From contig JBGSTD010000030.1 of the NCBI GenBank assembly GCA_041736675.1, positions 1 to 56,900 on the forward strand: a DNA stretch of 56,900 nt. Reading direction: 5' to 3'. Shown here one piece after another: positions 8,735 to 17,850 of the stretch (position 1 is the first letter of the stretch; every line of letters begins with the position of its first letter). The stretch comes from Salaquimonas sp041736675 (GTDB taxonomy: Bacteria; Pseudomonadota; Alphaproteobacteria; Rhizobiales; Rhizobiaceae). Below the pieces are notes generated by a model, which did no database searches, was not told where the DNA came from, and worked only from the letters and a program-made list of their open reading frames with translations. The position numbers were made by a program, and so were the translations under genes.

Positions 8735-9781
8735 ATGCTTTTGACAAAATCTCTAACAATCAGGAAACCGGATGACTGGCATTTGCATCTGCGCGATGGT
8801 GCAATGCTGGAGGGCGTTATCGGTGATAGTTCACGCCATTTTGCCCGTGCGATCATCATGCCAAATCTTGTGCCGCCGGTGGTTACCACCGCTCACGCAA
8901 TTGCCTACCGCGAACGAATTCTGGCAGCAAAGCCGATAGCTGACTTCTTCAATCCACTGATGACGCTTTATCTTACCGAGCAAACCGACCCGATGGATGT
9001 TGCCATGGGATTTGAGAGTGGGATTGTTTCTGCGGTAAAACTTTATCCGGCTGGAGCCACCACCAATTCGGCAAGTGGCGTAAAAGACTTTGAAAAGGTC
9101 ATGCCGGTCCTCGAAAAAATGGCTTCCATCAAAATGCCACTTTGTGTGCATGGAGAAGTCACTGATCCCGATATAGATATCTTTGACCGCGAGGCTGTTT
9201 TCATCGACCGTATCCTTGACCCTCTGCGCAAGCGGGTTCCCGATCTCAAGATCATCATGGAGCATGTGACGACGGAGGAAGGTGCCAATTATGTGAAGTC
9301 GGCTGATAAAAATCTGGCCGCAACCCTCACCACCCATCACCTCATCATCAACCGAAACGCCATCCTCGCAGGTGGCATTCGGCCTCACTATTATTGCCTG
9401 CCGGTTGCCAAACGCGAGAAGCACCGACTTGCCCTTCGCGCTGCTGCCGTCAGCGGCGACCGTCGCTTCTTCCTTGGAACCGATTCGGCGCCCCACACAG
9501 ATCCCAACAAGGAAATGGCCTGTGGCTGCGCCGGGATTTACTCCTCACTCAATACAATTAGCTGTCTTGCCCATATTTTCGAGGATGAGAACGCACTCGA
9601 CAAACTGGAAGCCTTCGTCTCCCTGAACGGACCGGCCTATTACGATCTGCCGGTCAATGAAGAGACCATCACGCTTGTCAAACACGACAGGCCGGTGGAG
9701 TTTCCGGAAAAGATTGTAACAGGCGCCGGACCAGTAACCCTGTTCGACCCGATGTTTCCACTCTACTGGAATATCAAGTGA
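8735..9781 (+). CDS. pyrC: Dihydroorotase (class II)
   Basis: A 348-residue protein, the same length as Escherichia coli PyrC and colinear with it. It closes N-carbamoyl-aspartate to dihydroorotate in pyrimidine synthesis. Zinc ligands His16 and His18 lie in DDWHLHLRDG, the carboxylated Lys is Lys102 in AVKLYPAG, and further ligands lie in LCVHGE, EHVTT and FLGTDSAPH. There is no other pyrimidine gene next to it. The downstream transaminase starts about 50 nt later and may be co-transcribed. Confidence 0.96.
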   Translation: MLLTKSLTIRKPDDWHLHLRDGAMLEGVIGDSSRHFARAIIMPNLVPPVVTTAHAIAYRERILAAKPIADFFNPLMTLYLTEQTDPMDVAMGFESGIVSAVKLYPAGATTNSASGVKDFEKVMPVLEKMASIKMPLCVHGEVTDPDIDIFDREAVFIDRILDPLRKRVPDLKIIMEHVTTEEGANYVKSADKNLAATLTTHHLIINRNAILAGGIRPHYYCLPVAKREKHRLALRAAAVSGDRRFFLGTDSAPHTDPNKEMACGCAGIYSSLNTISCLAHIFEDENALDKLEAFVSLNGPAYYDLPVNEETITLVKHDRPVEFPEKIVTGAGPVTLFDPMFPLYWNIK

Positions 9782-9833
9782 CAAATTCTCACCCTTGCAT
9801 TGCGATCAGACCATACTCTCACAAGGATTTGAA

Positions 9834-10682
9834 ATGAGCAGAACTGTTTACGTGAATGGTGAATTTTTTCCCGAAGAAGATGCGAAGATTTCGGTTTTTG
9901 ACAGGGGTTTCCTGTTCGCAGATGGCGTCTATGAGGTCTGTTCTGTTCTTGACGGCAAGTTGATTGACAATGCCGCACATCTTGCCCGTCTCGAGCGCTC
10001 GCTCAGGGAAATCTCTATGCCGCTGCCCTGCCCGCTTGAGGAAATTGAAGCGGCCGAGAAGGAAATTGTCAGCCGCAACAATCTCAATGAAGGGATGGTC
10101 TATTTTCAGGTAACCCGATCCTCAAAAGACCGCGATTTCTATTTTCCCAAGGACGCAGCTTCCTCTCTTGTCATGTTTACGCAGGTGATGAACCTTTCCA
10201 ACAATCCAGCTGCCGAGCGCGGACTTTCGGTCATTTCGATGCCGGACCTTCGCTGGACGCGGCGAGATATCAAGACGCTGCAGCTGCTTTATCCCTCGAT
10301 TGCCAAAACCGAGGCAAAAAATCAGGGCGCCGATGATGCCTGGCTTGTCGAGGACGGATTTGTAACCGAGGGCAGTTCGAACAATGCCTGGATAATTTTG
10401 CAGGATGGAACCATTGTCACCCGCCAGCTTTCAAATGAAATCCTGCACGGGATCACCCGCCGCTCGATTATCAAGCTGGCTCAATTGCACCAGCTGAAGA
10501 TCGAGGAGCGGCCCTTTACCATCGAAGAGGCAAAGCATGCGCGCGAAGCGTTCGTTTCCAGCGCCACAACCTTTGTCATGCCGGTCGTCAAGATAGACGG
10601 AGTTGACATCGGTGACGGCAAGCCGGGCGAACTCACGTTGAAATTGCGCGGCATTTATCTTGGTGAAGCCAAAAATCTGTAA
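9834..10682 (+). CDS. dat: D-amino-acid transaminase (class IV PLP enzyme)
   Basis: A 282-residue fold-type IV aminotransferase. The PLP-binding lysine is Lys147 in RRDIKTLQLL, the arrangement of Bacillus D-amino-acid transaminase, and the C-terminal phosphate-binding block EGSSNNAWI follows. It interconverts D-alanine and D-glutamate with their keto acids, which would supply D-amino acids for the cell wall; the two L,D-transpeptidase genes nearby fit. I chose the ATG at 9834 because AAGGA lies 7-8 nt upstream; the open frame runs 39 nt further to 9795 but those residues match nothing. Branched-chain or 4-amino-4-deoxychorismate activity is a less likely alternative. Confidence 0.9.
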   Translation: MSRTVYVNGEFFPEEDAKISVFDRGFLFADGVYEVCSVLDGKLIDNAAHLARLERSLREISMPLPCPLEEIEAAEKEIVSRNNLNEGMVYFQVTRSSKDRDFYFPKDAASSLVMFTQVMNLSNNPAAERGLSVISMPDLRWTRRDIKTLQLLYPSIAKTEAKNQGADDAWLVEDGFVTEGSSNNAWIILQDGTIVTRQLSNEILHGITRRSIIKLAQLHQLKIEERPFTIEEAKHAREAFVSSATTFVMPVVKIDGVDIGDGKPGELTLKLRGIYLGEAKNL

Positions 10683-10796
10683 CTCCTTTACGCTGCCAAC
10701 ACCTGCAGTGAATTCTTGAAACTTGATGGCGGTTTTGGACTATTGAAACGGAGGGTTTACCCCTAACATTGCTCAATTCTCAAACACGGGCATAAA

Positions 10797-12197
10797 ATGT
10801 TTCTTTCGGTTTTCGACATCTACAAGATCGGCATCGGGCCCTCGAGTTCGCACACCATGGGGCCGATGAGTGCTGCCGCAAGGTTCCTTGATGAAATAAG
10901 GAACGGCGACTGGCCGCGTCCGCAAGGGGCTGAAGTGGCGCGGCTGCATGTGTCGCTGCACGGATCGCTTGCCTTTACGGGAATTGGCCATGCGAGCGAC
11001 CGCGCGGTAATTCTTGGTCTCGCCGGATATTTGCCGGATGGCATTGACCCCGACCAGATGGACGCCATCATATCGACCGTCAGATCGACCGGCAGGGTTA
11101 CTCCAGATGGCCACCCCGCCTATCGTTTCAAGCCCGACGAAAACCTTGTGATGGACCGCAAGACCCCGCTTCCCGGCCATGCCAATGGCATGATGTTTCA
11201 GGCTTTCGACAAACTTGACCGATTGCTGCTGCGGCGTGTCTACTATTCGATCGGCGGCGGCTTTGTTGTCGATGAGGCTGAGCTCAAGGCCAGCCAAAAC
11301 GCCAAAAAGGCTCCGGTGGAATCGGGGGTACCCTACCCGTTTCGCAATGCGAAGGAAATGCTTGCGATGGCCCGGCGCTCCGGTCTTTCGATTGCCGGAA
11401 TGAAACGTGCCAATGAGGAAATGAGCCAGCTGCGCGAGGAACTTGACCAGCGGCTCGACAAGATCTGGGGCGCGATGGAGCGCTGCATCGAGCGCGGTAT
11501 CGCCAATTCGGGAATCATGCCCGGCGGGTTGAAAGTGCGCCGCAGGGCCAAGGACATTCACGACAAATTGCAGGAAGAGTGGAAATCCAACCGTCACAAC
11601 CCGCTGCTCGCCAATGACTGGCTGGCTGTGTATGCCATGGCCGTCAACGAGGAAAACGCATCGGGCGGCAAGGTTGTCACCTCGCCGACCAATGGCGCGG
11701 CGGGCGTGGTTCCTGCGGTTCTCCGCTATTTCCTGCACTTTCACAGCGATGCAACCGCCAATGACATTCGCGACTTTCTTTTGACCTCAGCGGCAATCGG
11801 CGGGATCATCAAGCACAATGCTTCGATCTCGGGCGCTGAGGTCGGATGCCAGGGCGAAGTCGGATCGGCCTCGGCGATGGCGGCCGCCGGACTTGCCCAA
11901 ATCATGGGCGGCACGCCCGAGCAGGTGGAAAATGCCGCAGAGATTGCACTCGAACATCATCTCGGCATGACCTGCGATCCCGTTGGCGGGCTGGTGCAGG
12001 TTCCCTGCATAGAACGCAATGCACTGGGCGCAGTCAAGGCCGTAACCGCAGCCTCACTGGCTCTCAAGGGCGACGGCACCCATTTCGTGCCGCTCGATGC
12101 TTGTATCGAAACCATGCGCCAGACCGGTCTCGACATGAGCGAAAAGTACAAGGAAACCTCTGAAGGCGGATTGGCTGTCAATGTGGTGGAGTGCTAG
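10797..12197 (+). CDS. sdaA: L-serine dehydratase (single-chain, iron-sulfur)
   Basis: A 466-residue enzyme deaminating L-serine to pyruvate and ammonia. The N-terminal block begins SVFDIYKIGIGPSSSHTMGP, typical of the beta domain. The C-terminal alpha domain contains TSPTNGAAGVVPAV and cysteines in GCQGEVGSASAM, MTCDPVGGLVQVPC, which hold the [4Fe-4S] cluster. Full length for the SdaA/SdaB family. It stands alone on the plus strand with a 114-nt upstream gap. With the serine/glycine-related genes further right (glycine riboswitch, SHMT-like enzyme), it points to active one-carbon and serine metabolism. Confidence 0.96.
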   Translation: MFLSVFDIYKIGIGPSSSHTMGPMSAAARFLDEIRNGDWPRPQGAEVARLHVSLHGSLAFTGIGHASDRAVILGLAGYLPDGIDPDQMDAIISTVRSTGRVTPDGHPAYRFKPDENLVMDRKTPLPGHANGMMFQAFDKLDRLLLRRVYYSIGGGFVVDEAELKASQNAKKAPVESGVPYPFRNAKEMLAMARRSGLSIAGMKRANEEMSQLREELDQRLDKIWGAMERCIERGIANSGIMPGGLKVRRRAKDIHDKLQEEWKSNRHNPLLANDWLAVYAMAVNEENASGGKVVTSPTNGAAGVVPAVLRYFLHFHSDATANDIRDFLLTSAAIGGIIKHNASISGAEVGCQGEVGSASAMAAAGLAQIMGGTPEQVENAAEIALEHHLGMTCDPVGGLVQVPCIERNALGAVKAVTAASLALKGDGTHFVPLDACIETMRQTGLDMSEKYKETSEGGLAVNVVEC

Positions 12198-12391
12198 GCA
12201 ATTTTGCCTCAGGCAATAATGCGTTGGGCGGCAGACAATTTGCGCAGCAAATGTCGAGAGCCCTAAGGTAATCATGGTCGAGCGCTGACCCACTATTGAT
12301 TATATTGGTTGGGCGCCGAAACCTCGGTCCCGTAGCAGAGGTTCCATTCCGTGATGCTTCAAAGTTCAATGAAAGCGTATGGATTATGGTA

Positions 12392-12420
12392 TGGATCGTC
12401 GGATCAAGTCCGACGATGAC
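12392..12420. repeat. Single arm of the 29-bp palindromic repeat family
   Basis: This 29-nt unit matches the arm at 50-78 except for four positions. All four fall in the stem of the internal hairpin and are paired changes: the left half-stem CCTCGGG becomes CGTCGGA and the right half CCCGAGG becomes TCCGACG, so pairing is kept. The flanks and loop (TGGAT, TCAAG, ATGAC) are unchanged. It lies between sdaA and the HNH-like gene. Confidence 0.8.
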
Positions 12421-12479
12421 GGGCGCAAGGGTGCGTTCACTCGGCGAAACCCGCCAGTGTTATGAGAAAGAGCAAGAGT

Positions 12480-12720
12480 CAAAAAGCAAACTGCGTGACC
12501 TGCGCGCCATTTCTTCGACCATTGTGTACGGGCCTGCAGGCCACGCGCGAAGATTTTTAGTACCGGGAGGCTCTTCAGTACACCGTCCAGCCCGACCTTC
12601 AGGTATGCCCCTTGGGAATAGAACCCCGTCGGCATACCGCTCCGCTGCTGTTCCCTTTGATCCCGATGGCGATATCAAGCCCAACGTTTGCGCGGAAACA
12701 GTGGGGTGAGGATAGGGGAG
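12480..12720. other. Unassigned intergenic region with RNA-like inverted repeats
   Basis: No convincing protein gene is present in 12198-12875. This part holds GGTATGCC/GGCATACC arms (12602-12609 and 12631-12638, 21-nt loop), GTGTAC/GTACAC arms (12524-12529 and 12578-12583) and the palindrome GGCCTGCAGGCC at 12531-12542. Short open frames exist on both strands but overlap one another and lack ribosome sites. A structured non-coding RNA is possible. I could not match it to RNase P RNA, tmRNA, SRP RNA or 6S RNA by the conserved stretches I know, and the strand is unknown. Confidence 0.3.
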
Positions 12721-12875
12721 AAAAAATGGACGGGGATAAGTTTTTAACGAATGGCAGCTAAGCGGACGAAGTGTCGTTTTCATTTTGGACTGATGCTCGG
12801 CCTGCGACCTGCCCTATATCGATGCTTTGTGCCAAGGAACGGTCATTTGTACCGTAGGGGGAATTTATGGTTCAA

Positions 12876-13973
12876 CTAATCCGCGTTCCGATATAGCTTG
12901 GCTAGTTCCGCTGTGTGATCGAGTTTCAATTTTCGATATGATTTTTCAAAATCGCTAGCAGCCTCAATCCACTCATATTGCAAATCGTCAAATAAATTGA
13001 TCTGGATATCATAGATACTGGCCGCAATATCTTTTTGCATCGCGCAATCCCCACCGATGACTTCATCAAACTGTATCAAAGAATTGCGATTCTGCAGGAC
13101 TTCAATTCGGTCTTCATACTGGCGAAACAATGCGCCTTGACGCGCACTACCATCCAAAGTTCGAGCCCTTATCCGAGTGTCATATAGGTTTGTATGGCCA
13201 TAATATCCAGCCTGAAACATAGGGTCTTGGGAAAGCATCTTTATTGGCTGATAAATCCAAACAACAGGCTTAAACAAATTCAAGCCAGTAATTGGATTGG
13301 TTATTTCGGTTGCATAGCTGAACCCATCCATTTTCAACATTCCGTTATTTTCACCCCCCATCAAGAGCTTCATCGATTTAGGATGTGGTAATCCGCAACC
13401 TTTCGAACAAAAAAAGTCCGAGGAAACATTCAAAATAAGGAGATCGTTGATACGCAAGCCGAAGCTGCTCGGCATTTCGTTGAAAATTAGGCTGTCGATT
13501 CCGAATAGATTGATTCCTTTGTTCCCACTATCGAACACATAAAGAGCCAACATTCGATCTTTTTCAGCGATTCTAGAGGAAATATGGAAATTTGGAGTGA
13601 TCTTGATCGGGTGTTTTTCGATCATGTGTCGGGTAAGCCAAACGCCAACGCGCACCTTGTCTAGCCAGTCTAATAGGTCGATGTATGCCGATACAGTCAG
13701 GAGCTCCTGTCTCTGCAAGGCTTCGATGTTGGGCTTAATTCGCCCTTCCAATTCTGCGTATTTGTTGTTGCAAGTGTCACATGCAGGGGCAACGTAACTC
13801 GACCAGGAGTATTGAATAGGTTCTTTTTGCTTTTCAAAATTTTGACCAAATACAACCACACGACGTGGGTCGCCAGTCATTTCGAGCAGCCATTTCGGAA
13901 CCACATGCTCTCGTGTTTTGGCGTTCGGCGGTTTCCCACAAAAAACGCACAATTGATTTTCTGTTAAGGCCAT
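12876..13973 (-). CDS. HNH-endonuclease-like protein of unknown role
   Basis: A 365-residue protein whose first 75 residues form an HNH/zinc-finger module: Cys9-x2-Cys12, His23 in REHVVPKWL, and Cys65-x2-Cys68 followed by Asn69-Asn70-Lys. This is the layout of small HNH nucleases seen in restriction, phage and defence loci. The remaining 290 residues match nothing I recognise and have no membrane segment. It stands alone, is visibly more AT-rich than its neighbours, and is bordered by long intergenic stretches, which suggests acquisition by transfer. Whether it cuts DNA is not shown by the sequence. The start at 13973 has AAAGAGGAG upstream. Confidence 0.75.
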   Translation of the reverse strand: MALTENQLCVFCGKPPNAKTREHVVPKWLLEMTGDPRRVVVFGQNFEKQKEPIQYSWSSYVAPACDTCNNKYAELEGRIKPNIEALQRQELLTVSAYIDLLDWLDKVRVGVWLTRHMIEKHPIKITPNFHISSRIAEKDRMLALYVFDSGNKGINLFGIDSLIFNEMPSSFGLRINDLLILNVSSDFFCSKGCGLPHPKSMKLLMGGENNGMLKMDGFSYATEITNPITGLNLFKPVVWIYQPIKMLSQDPMFQAGYYGHTNLYDTRIRARTLDGSARQGALFRQYEDRIEVLQNRNSLIQFDEVIGGDCAMQKDIAASIYDIQINLFDDLQYEWIEAASDFEKSYRKLKLDHTAELAKLYRNAD

Positions 13974-14345
13974 ATCGGCTCCTCTTTCGACTCCAGTATT
14001 TATACGAATTACTCGCCGCTGTGACTAGGATGAGCAACAAGGGTGCAAATAAGAAGCATACGCCGGCCCGTCAAAATATGGCTTGATCGCCTCAGAGTGA
14101 CGACCGCGATTGTTCGGGGTGGGTCAGAGCTCCTTTCACACGTCTCTCAATTTGTTCTATCCCCGACAACCTTCGTCTGGTATAATTGGGTTCGAAGCTG
14201 CCATTGAACCAAAGAACTGATACGATAATTTCCGTAACGCACACGATACAATCACTACTTCCCCGCTGTCGCCTTTGGCGACTTCCCTCCGCCGCAAAAA
14301 GGGAAAGTGGGAGAGCGCGGCTTGCATCTGAAAATTCGCCTCCCC
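13974..14345. other. Intergenic stretch without a recognisable gene
   Basis: These 372 bases between the HNH-like gene and putA hold no supported gene. The only structure noticed is a perfect GTCGCC-TTT-GGCGAC hairpin at 14268-14282, downstream of putA on the minus strand. It lacks a following T-run, so terminator function is doubtful. Confidence 0.5.
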
Positions 14346-17300
14346 CTACCCGACACTTGCCAGCAGGCTGGCATTGCCGCCCGAAGCGGTTGTGTCTTCG
14401 CTGATCGCTTTTTCAGCAAACAGCATTTCGGGGTTTTCATTGGGATTGATCACCAGAACCCGCTTGCCCGGACGGGCTGCGAGGGCCTCGCGCATTGCCG
14501 CAAGCGACTGGTCTCTTGCCTCATACAAAACGAGGGAAAGTTTCGGCAGGTTCAAAACCGTTTCCATCGAGCCGTCATGGTCGCCAAGCGTGACAACCAG
14601 ATTTCCTGCTGCCTTGGCGATTTCGACCTGCGCAGCTATGTCGGCAGCATCGGGGCCGAGGCAGGCAACCAGACCGCGCGGGATCAGTGACCAGGTGTTT
14701 TGCTCGCCTGTCGGACCTTGCATCTGCATCACTCGCGTCTGCGGCAATTCGGCAGACGGGGCTATTGTGAAGCGTTTTGCATAAAGCGGTCCGCCCGCCT
14801 TAGGCCCTGTGCCCGACAATCCCTCGCCGCCGAAGGGCTGAACCCCGACGACTGCGCCGATCTGGTTTCTGTTGACATAAATATTGCCTATTGTAGCGGC
14901 AGCACAAATCTTGTCGACGCGCGTATCGATGCGCGAATGAACCCCCATGGTGAGACCGTAACCTGTCGCGTTTATGCTTGCGACGACCTCGTCTATCCGG
15001 TCGGCCTCAAACTCGATAACGTGAAGCACGGGGCCGAAAATCTCGCGCTCCAGTTCGCTGATCGTATTGAGACGAAAGGCGACCGGTGCGATGAAGGTAC
15101 CGTTCCTGCATTCATCAGGCAGCTCCAGCTTAAACAGCAGACGACCCTCGGATTTCAGTTTCTCGCAATGGGCGAGAATGCCCTGACGCGCCTCCTCGTC
15201 AATCACCGGACCGACATCTGTTGCCGGATGCCATGGATCACCGATTTTCAGTTCCTCGGCAGCGCCTTGCAGCATATCGAGCATTTGCGGAGCTACGTCC
15301 TTTTGCACGAAGAGAACGCGCAAGGCCGAACAGCGCTGGCCGGCACTTTGAAACGCGGAAGCGACAATATCGCGAACCGCCTGCTCGGGCAGTGCGGTTG
15401 AATCAACGATCATGGCGTTCAGCCCGCCCGTTTCGGCAACCAGTGCCGCGTGCGGGTTTGCCCTTGCCATCGACAGGTCGATCAGGCGGGCGGTGTCTGT
15501 CGATCCGGTAAAGGCGACACCTGCGATCTGAGCCGAGCCGGTCAGTGCGGGACCTACGACAGCGCCATCACCCTGCACCAGAACCAACGCATCCTTTGGC
15601 GCTCCCGCCTTGTGGAACAAGGACACCAGAAATTCGGCAATCAGCGGCGTCTGCTCGGCTGGTTTGGCGACGACGGTATTTCCAGCGGAAAGCGCTCCGG
15701 CAATCTGTCCGGTAAATATGGCGCAGGGAAAATTCCAGGGCGAAATGCAGACGATGGGTCCAAGGGCATGGCGTGGCTCATTCGTTCTGGCTTCTGCCGC
15801 ATAATAACGCAGGAAGTCTACCGCCTCGCGGATTTCAGCGATTGCATCAAGGCGTGTCTTGCCAGCTTCGCGCACAATGATCGCCATCAGTTCGGCGTGG
15901 TTTTCCTCATAAAGATCAGCGGTTCTTTCGAGGATACCGGCGCGGTAGGCGGCGCTCGCTGCTGACCATTTGGCAAAGCCGGCCTTTGCCTTTGCTACTG
16001 CTTTTGCCGCATCTTCAGCGCTGGCAATTTTGAAACTGCCAATTTTCTCTCCACGATTGGCGGGATTGCGCACAACGCTGCCCTTGCCAAAACTCCATGT
16101 CGCAACCTTGTAAGGCTGCATTTCCTTTTCAAGCTTTTCGAGAGCAGCCGGATCATTAAGGTTCCAGCCTCTGGAATTTCTGCGACCTGAAAAAATCTCC
16201 TTTGGCAGGGGAATAGCCGGATGGGGAATTGAAGCATGGGATTTCAGCTTTGCAATCGGTTCGGCGGCTATGGTCTCCGGCGCGATCGCGCTGTCGAGGA
16301 CCTGGTTGACGAAAGAGGAATTGGCGCCGTTTTCCAGAAGACGCCGAACAAGATAGGCCAACAGATCCTTGTGAATGCCGACGGGTGCATAGATCCTGCG
16401 CTGGCGCTTGTCTGTTTCACGGCGAATTTCATGCAGCGCATCGCCCATGCCGTGAAGGCGCTGAAACTCGAACTCAACCGAAGCTTCCAACTGGCGCGCC
16501 ATTGCCTCAATGGCAACAACGGTATGGGCGTTGTGGGTAGCAAACTGCGGATAGATACGGTCAGTCATGGCAAGCAGCTTTTGCGCGTTGGCGAGATAGG
16601 AAATATCGGTCGCCTCCTTGCGGGTGAAAACCGGATAGCCCTCAAGGCCCTGCACTTGCGCGTTCTTGATTTCAGCATCCCAATAGGCACCTTTTACAAG
16701 ACGAACGGAAATCTTGCGGTCAAGGTCCTGCGTCAACTGGTAGAGCCAATCGAGAACCGCCGGGCAACGCTTTGAATAGGCTTGTACGACGACACCGAAA
16801 CCGGACCAACCTTTAAGATCGGTATTGGCAAGAACCGCCTCGATGATATCAAGGGACAGATCGAGCCTGTCGGCTTCTTCCGCGTCAATTGCGAGCGGAA
16901 TATTTGCAGCCTTCGCGTGAAGCGCGAGAGCGGTGACGCGCGGTACCAACTCGTCCATCACCCGCTCGCGGTTGACCGTTTCATAGCGCGGATGCAGCGC
17001 CGACAATTTCACGGATATGCCGGGATTTTGATGCGGGTTGCTTTTCTCGGCGTATTTGGCGATTTCCGAGATTGCATCGGAGTATGAGAGGAAATAGCGC
17101 TTCGCATCGCGGGAAGTACGGGCCGCCTCGCCCAGCATGTCAAAGGAATGAAGATAACCCTTCTGCGTATCTGGCTGCGCATTCCTGAGCGCTTCCTCGA
17201 TTGTGCGACCGAGGACGAACTGGGCCCCGAGAATTTTCATCGCTTCGCCAACCGCTGTGCGCGCGACCGGCTCGCCGAGACGCTGAACCATGGAATGCAT

Positions 17301-17747
17301 GATAGAGGCAAGGTCATTGGCCTGGGCGGGAATGGAGCGGAACACTTTTCCGGTAAGCATCAGTGCCCAGGTAGAGGCGTTGACGAGTGAAGACTTGGCT
17401 TTTCCGAGATGACGCGCCCAGTCGCCCTCACCGATCTTGTCAGATATGAGGGCATCCAGAGTTTCACTGTCGGGGGTGCGCAGATATGCCTCTGCCAGAC
17501 ACATGAGCGCAACGCCTTCGTCTGTGTTGAGACCATATTCGGACAGGAATTTTTCCATGATGCCCGGCGTGTGGTCGGACCGGATGATTTTAACCGCCGC
17601 GGCCGCTTCCCCGACAATCGCGGCCCGGGCAATCTCCTCGAGTTTCAACGATTTCATCAACGCACTCACCGCCTTGACCTCATCAAGATTGGTCAATTCC
17701 CGAAGTGTTTTCCTGACTTTGGCAAGGGCGGCGCTGGACGTTGGCAT
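14346..17747 (-). CDS. putA: Bifunctional proline dehydrogenase / glutamate-semialdehyde dehydrogenase
   Basis: A 1133-residue PutA oxidising proline to glutamate in two steps. The FAD-dependent proline dehydrogenase barrel occupies about residues 190-490 (RLVKGAYWDAEIK is a typical strand-5/6 motif). The NAD-dependent aldehyde dehydrogenase spans about 550-1010, with ETGGLNAMIVD and the catalytic Cys in SAGQRCSALRV. A short domain follows to about 1133. There is no N-terminal ribbon-helix-helix, so this is not the self-repressing type of PutA seen in enteric bacteria. Control is probably by the divergent Lrp-type gene, whose start lies 104 nt away. Full length, with no frameshift. Confidence 0.96.
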   Translation of the reverse strand: MPTSSAALAKVRKTLRELTNLDEVKAVSALMKSLKLEEIARAAIVGEAAAAVKIIRSDHTPGIMEKFLSEYGLNTDEGVALMCLAEAYLRTPDSETLDALISDKIGEGDWARHLGKAKSSLVNASTWALMLTGKVFRSIPAQANDLASIMHSMVQRLGEPVARTAVGEAMKILGAQFVLGRTIEEALRNAQPDTQKGYLHSFDMLGEAARTSRDAKRYFLSYSDAISEIAKYAEKSNPHQNPGISVKLSALHPRYETVNRERVMDELVPRVTALALHAKAANIPLAIDAEEADRLDLSLDIIEAVLANTDLKGWSGFGVVVQAYSKRCPAVLDWLYQLTQDLDRKISVRLVKGAYWDAEIKNAQVQGLEGYPVFTRKEATDISYLANAQKLLAMTDRIYPQFATHNAHTVVAIEAMARQLEASVEFEFQRLHGMGDALHEIRRETDKRQRRIYAPVGIHKDLLAYLVRRLLENGANSSFVNQVLDSAIAPETIAAEPIAKLKSHASIPHPAIPLPKEIFSGRRNSRGWNLNDPAALEKLEKEMQPYKVATWSFGKGSVVRNPANRGEKIGSFKIASAEDAAKAVAKAKAGFAKWSAASAAYRAGILERTADLYEENHAELMAIIVREAGKTRLDAIAEIREAVDFLRYYAAEARTNEPRHALGPIVCISPWNFPCAIFTGQIAGALSAGNTVVAKPAEQTPLIAEFLVSLFHKAGAPKDALVLVQGDGAVVGPALTGSAQIAGVAFTGSTDTARLIDLSMARANPHAALVAETGGLNAMIVDSTALPEQAVRDIVASAFQSAGQRCSALRVLFVQKDVAPQMLDMLQGAAEELKIGDPWHPATDVGPVIDEEARQGILAHCEKLKSEGRLLFKLELPDECRNGTFIAPVAFRLNTISELEREIFGPVLHVIEFEADRIDEVVASINATGYGLTMGVHSRIDTRVDKICAAATIGNIYVNRNQIGAVVGVQPFGGEGLSGTGPKAGGPLYAKRFTIAPSAELPQTRVMQMQGPTGEQNTWSLIPRGLVACLGPDAADIAAQVEIAKAAGNLVVTLGDHDGSMETVLNLPKLSLVLYEARDQSLAAMREALAARPGKRVLVINPNENPEMLFAEKAISEDTTASGGNASLLASVG

Positions 17748-17850
17748 TTGAAGTTTCCCAGATTGGCGATACTCTACAACTACACCAAAATTTCAGTTAC
17801 TTTGCGCTATATTTATCAAACAAGGTAGTGTATTTCACTGCGAAAATTGG

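Noticed and set aside
10773..11744. Minus-strand frame of 323 codons opposite L-serine dehydratase
   Set aside because: Shadow of sdaA; no start signal and no domain.
12296..12783. Overlapping short open frames on both strands in the sdaA-HNH gap
   Set aside because: They overlap each other, lack ribosome sites and cover inverted repeats; a non-coding explanation is more likely.
14346..17747. PutA as a self-regulating trifunctional form
   Set aside because: The N-terminus lacks a ribbon-helix-helix and a divergent Lrp-type regulator is present.
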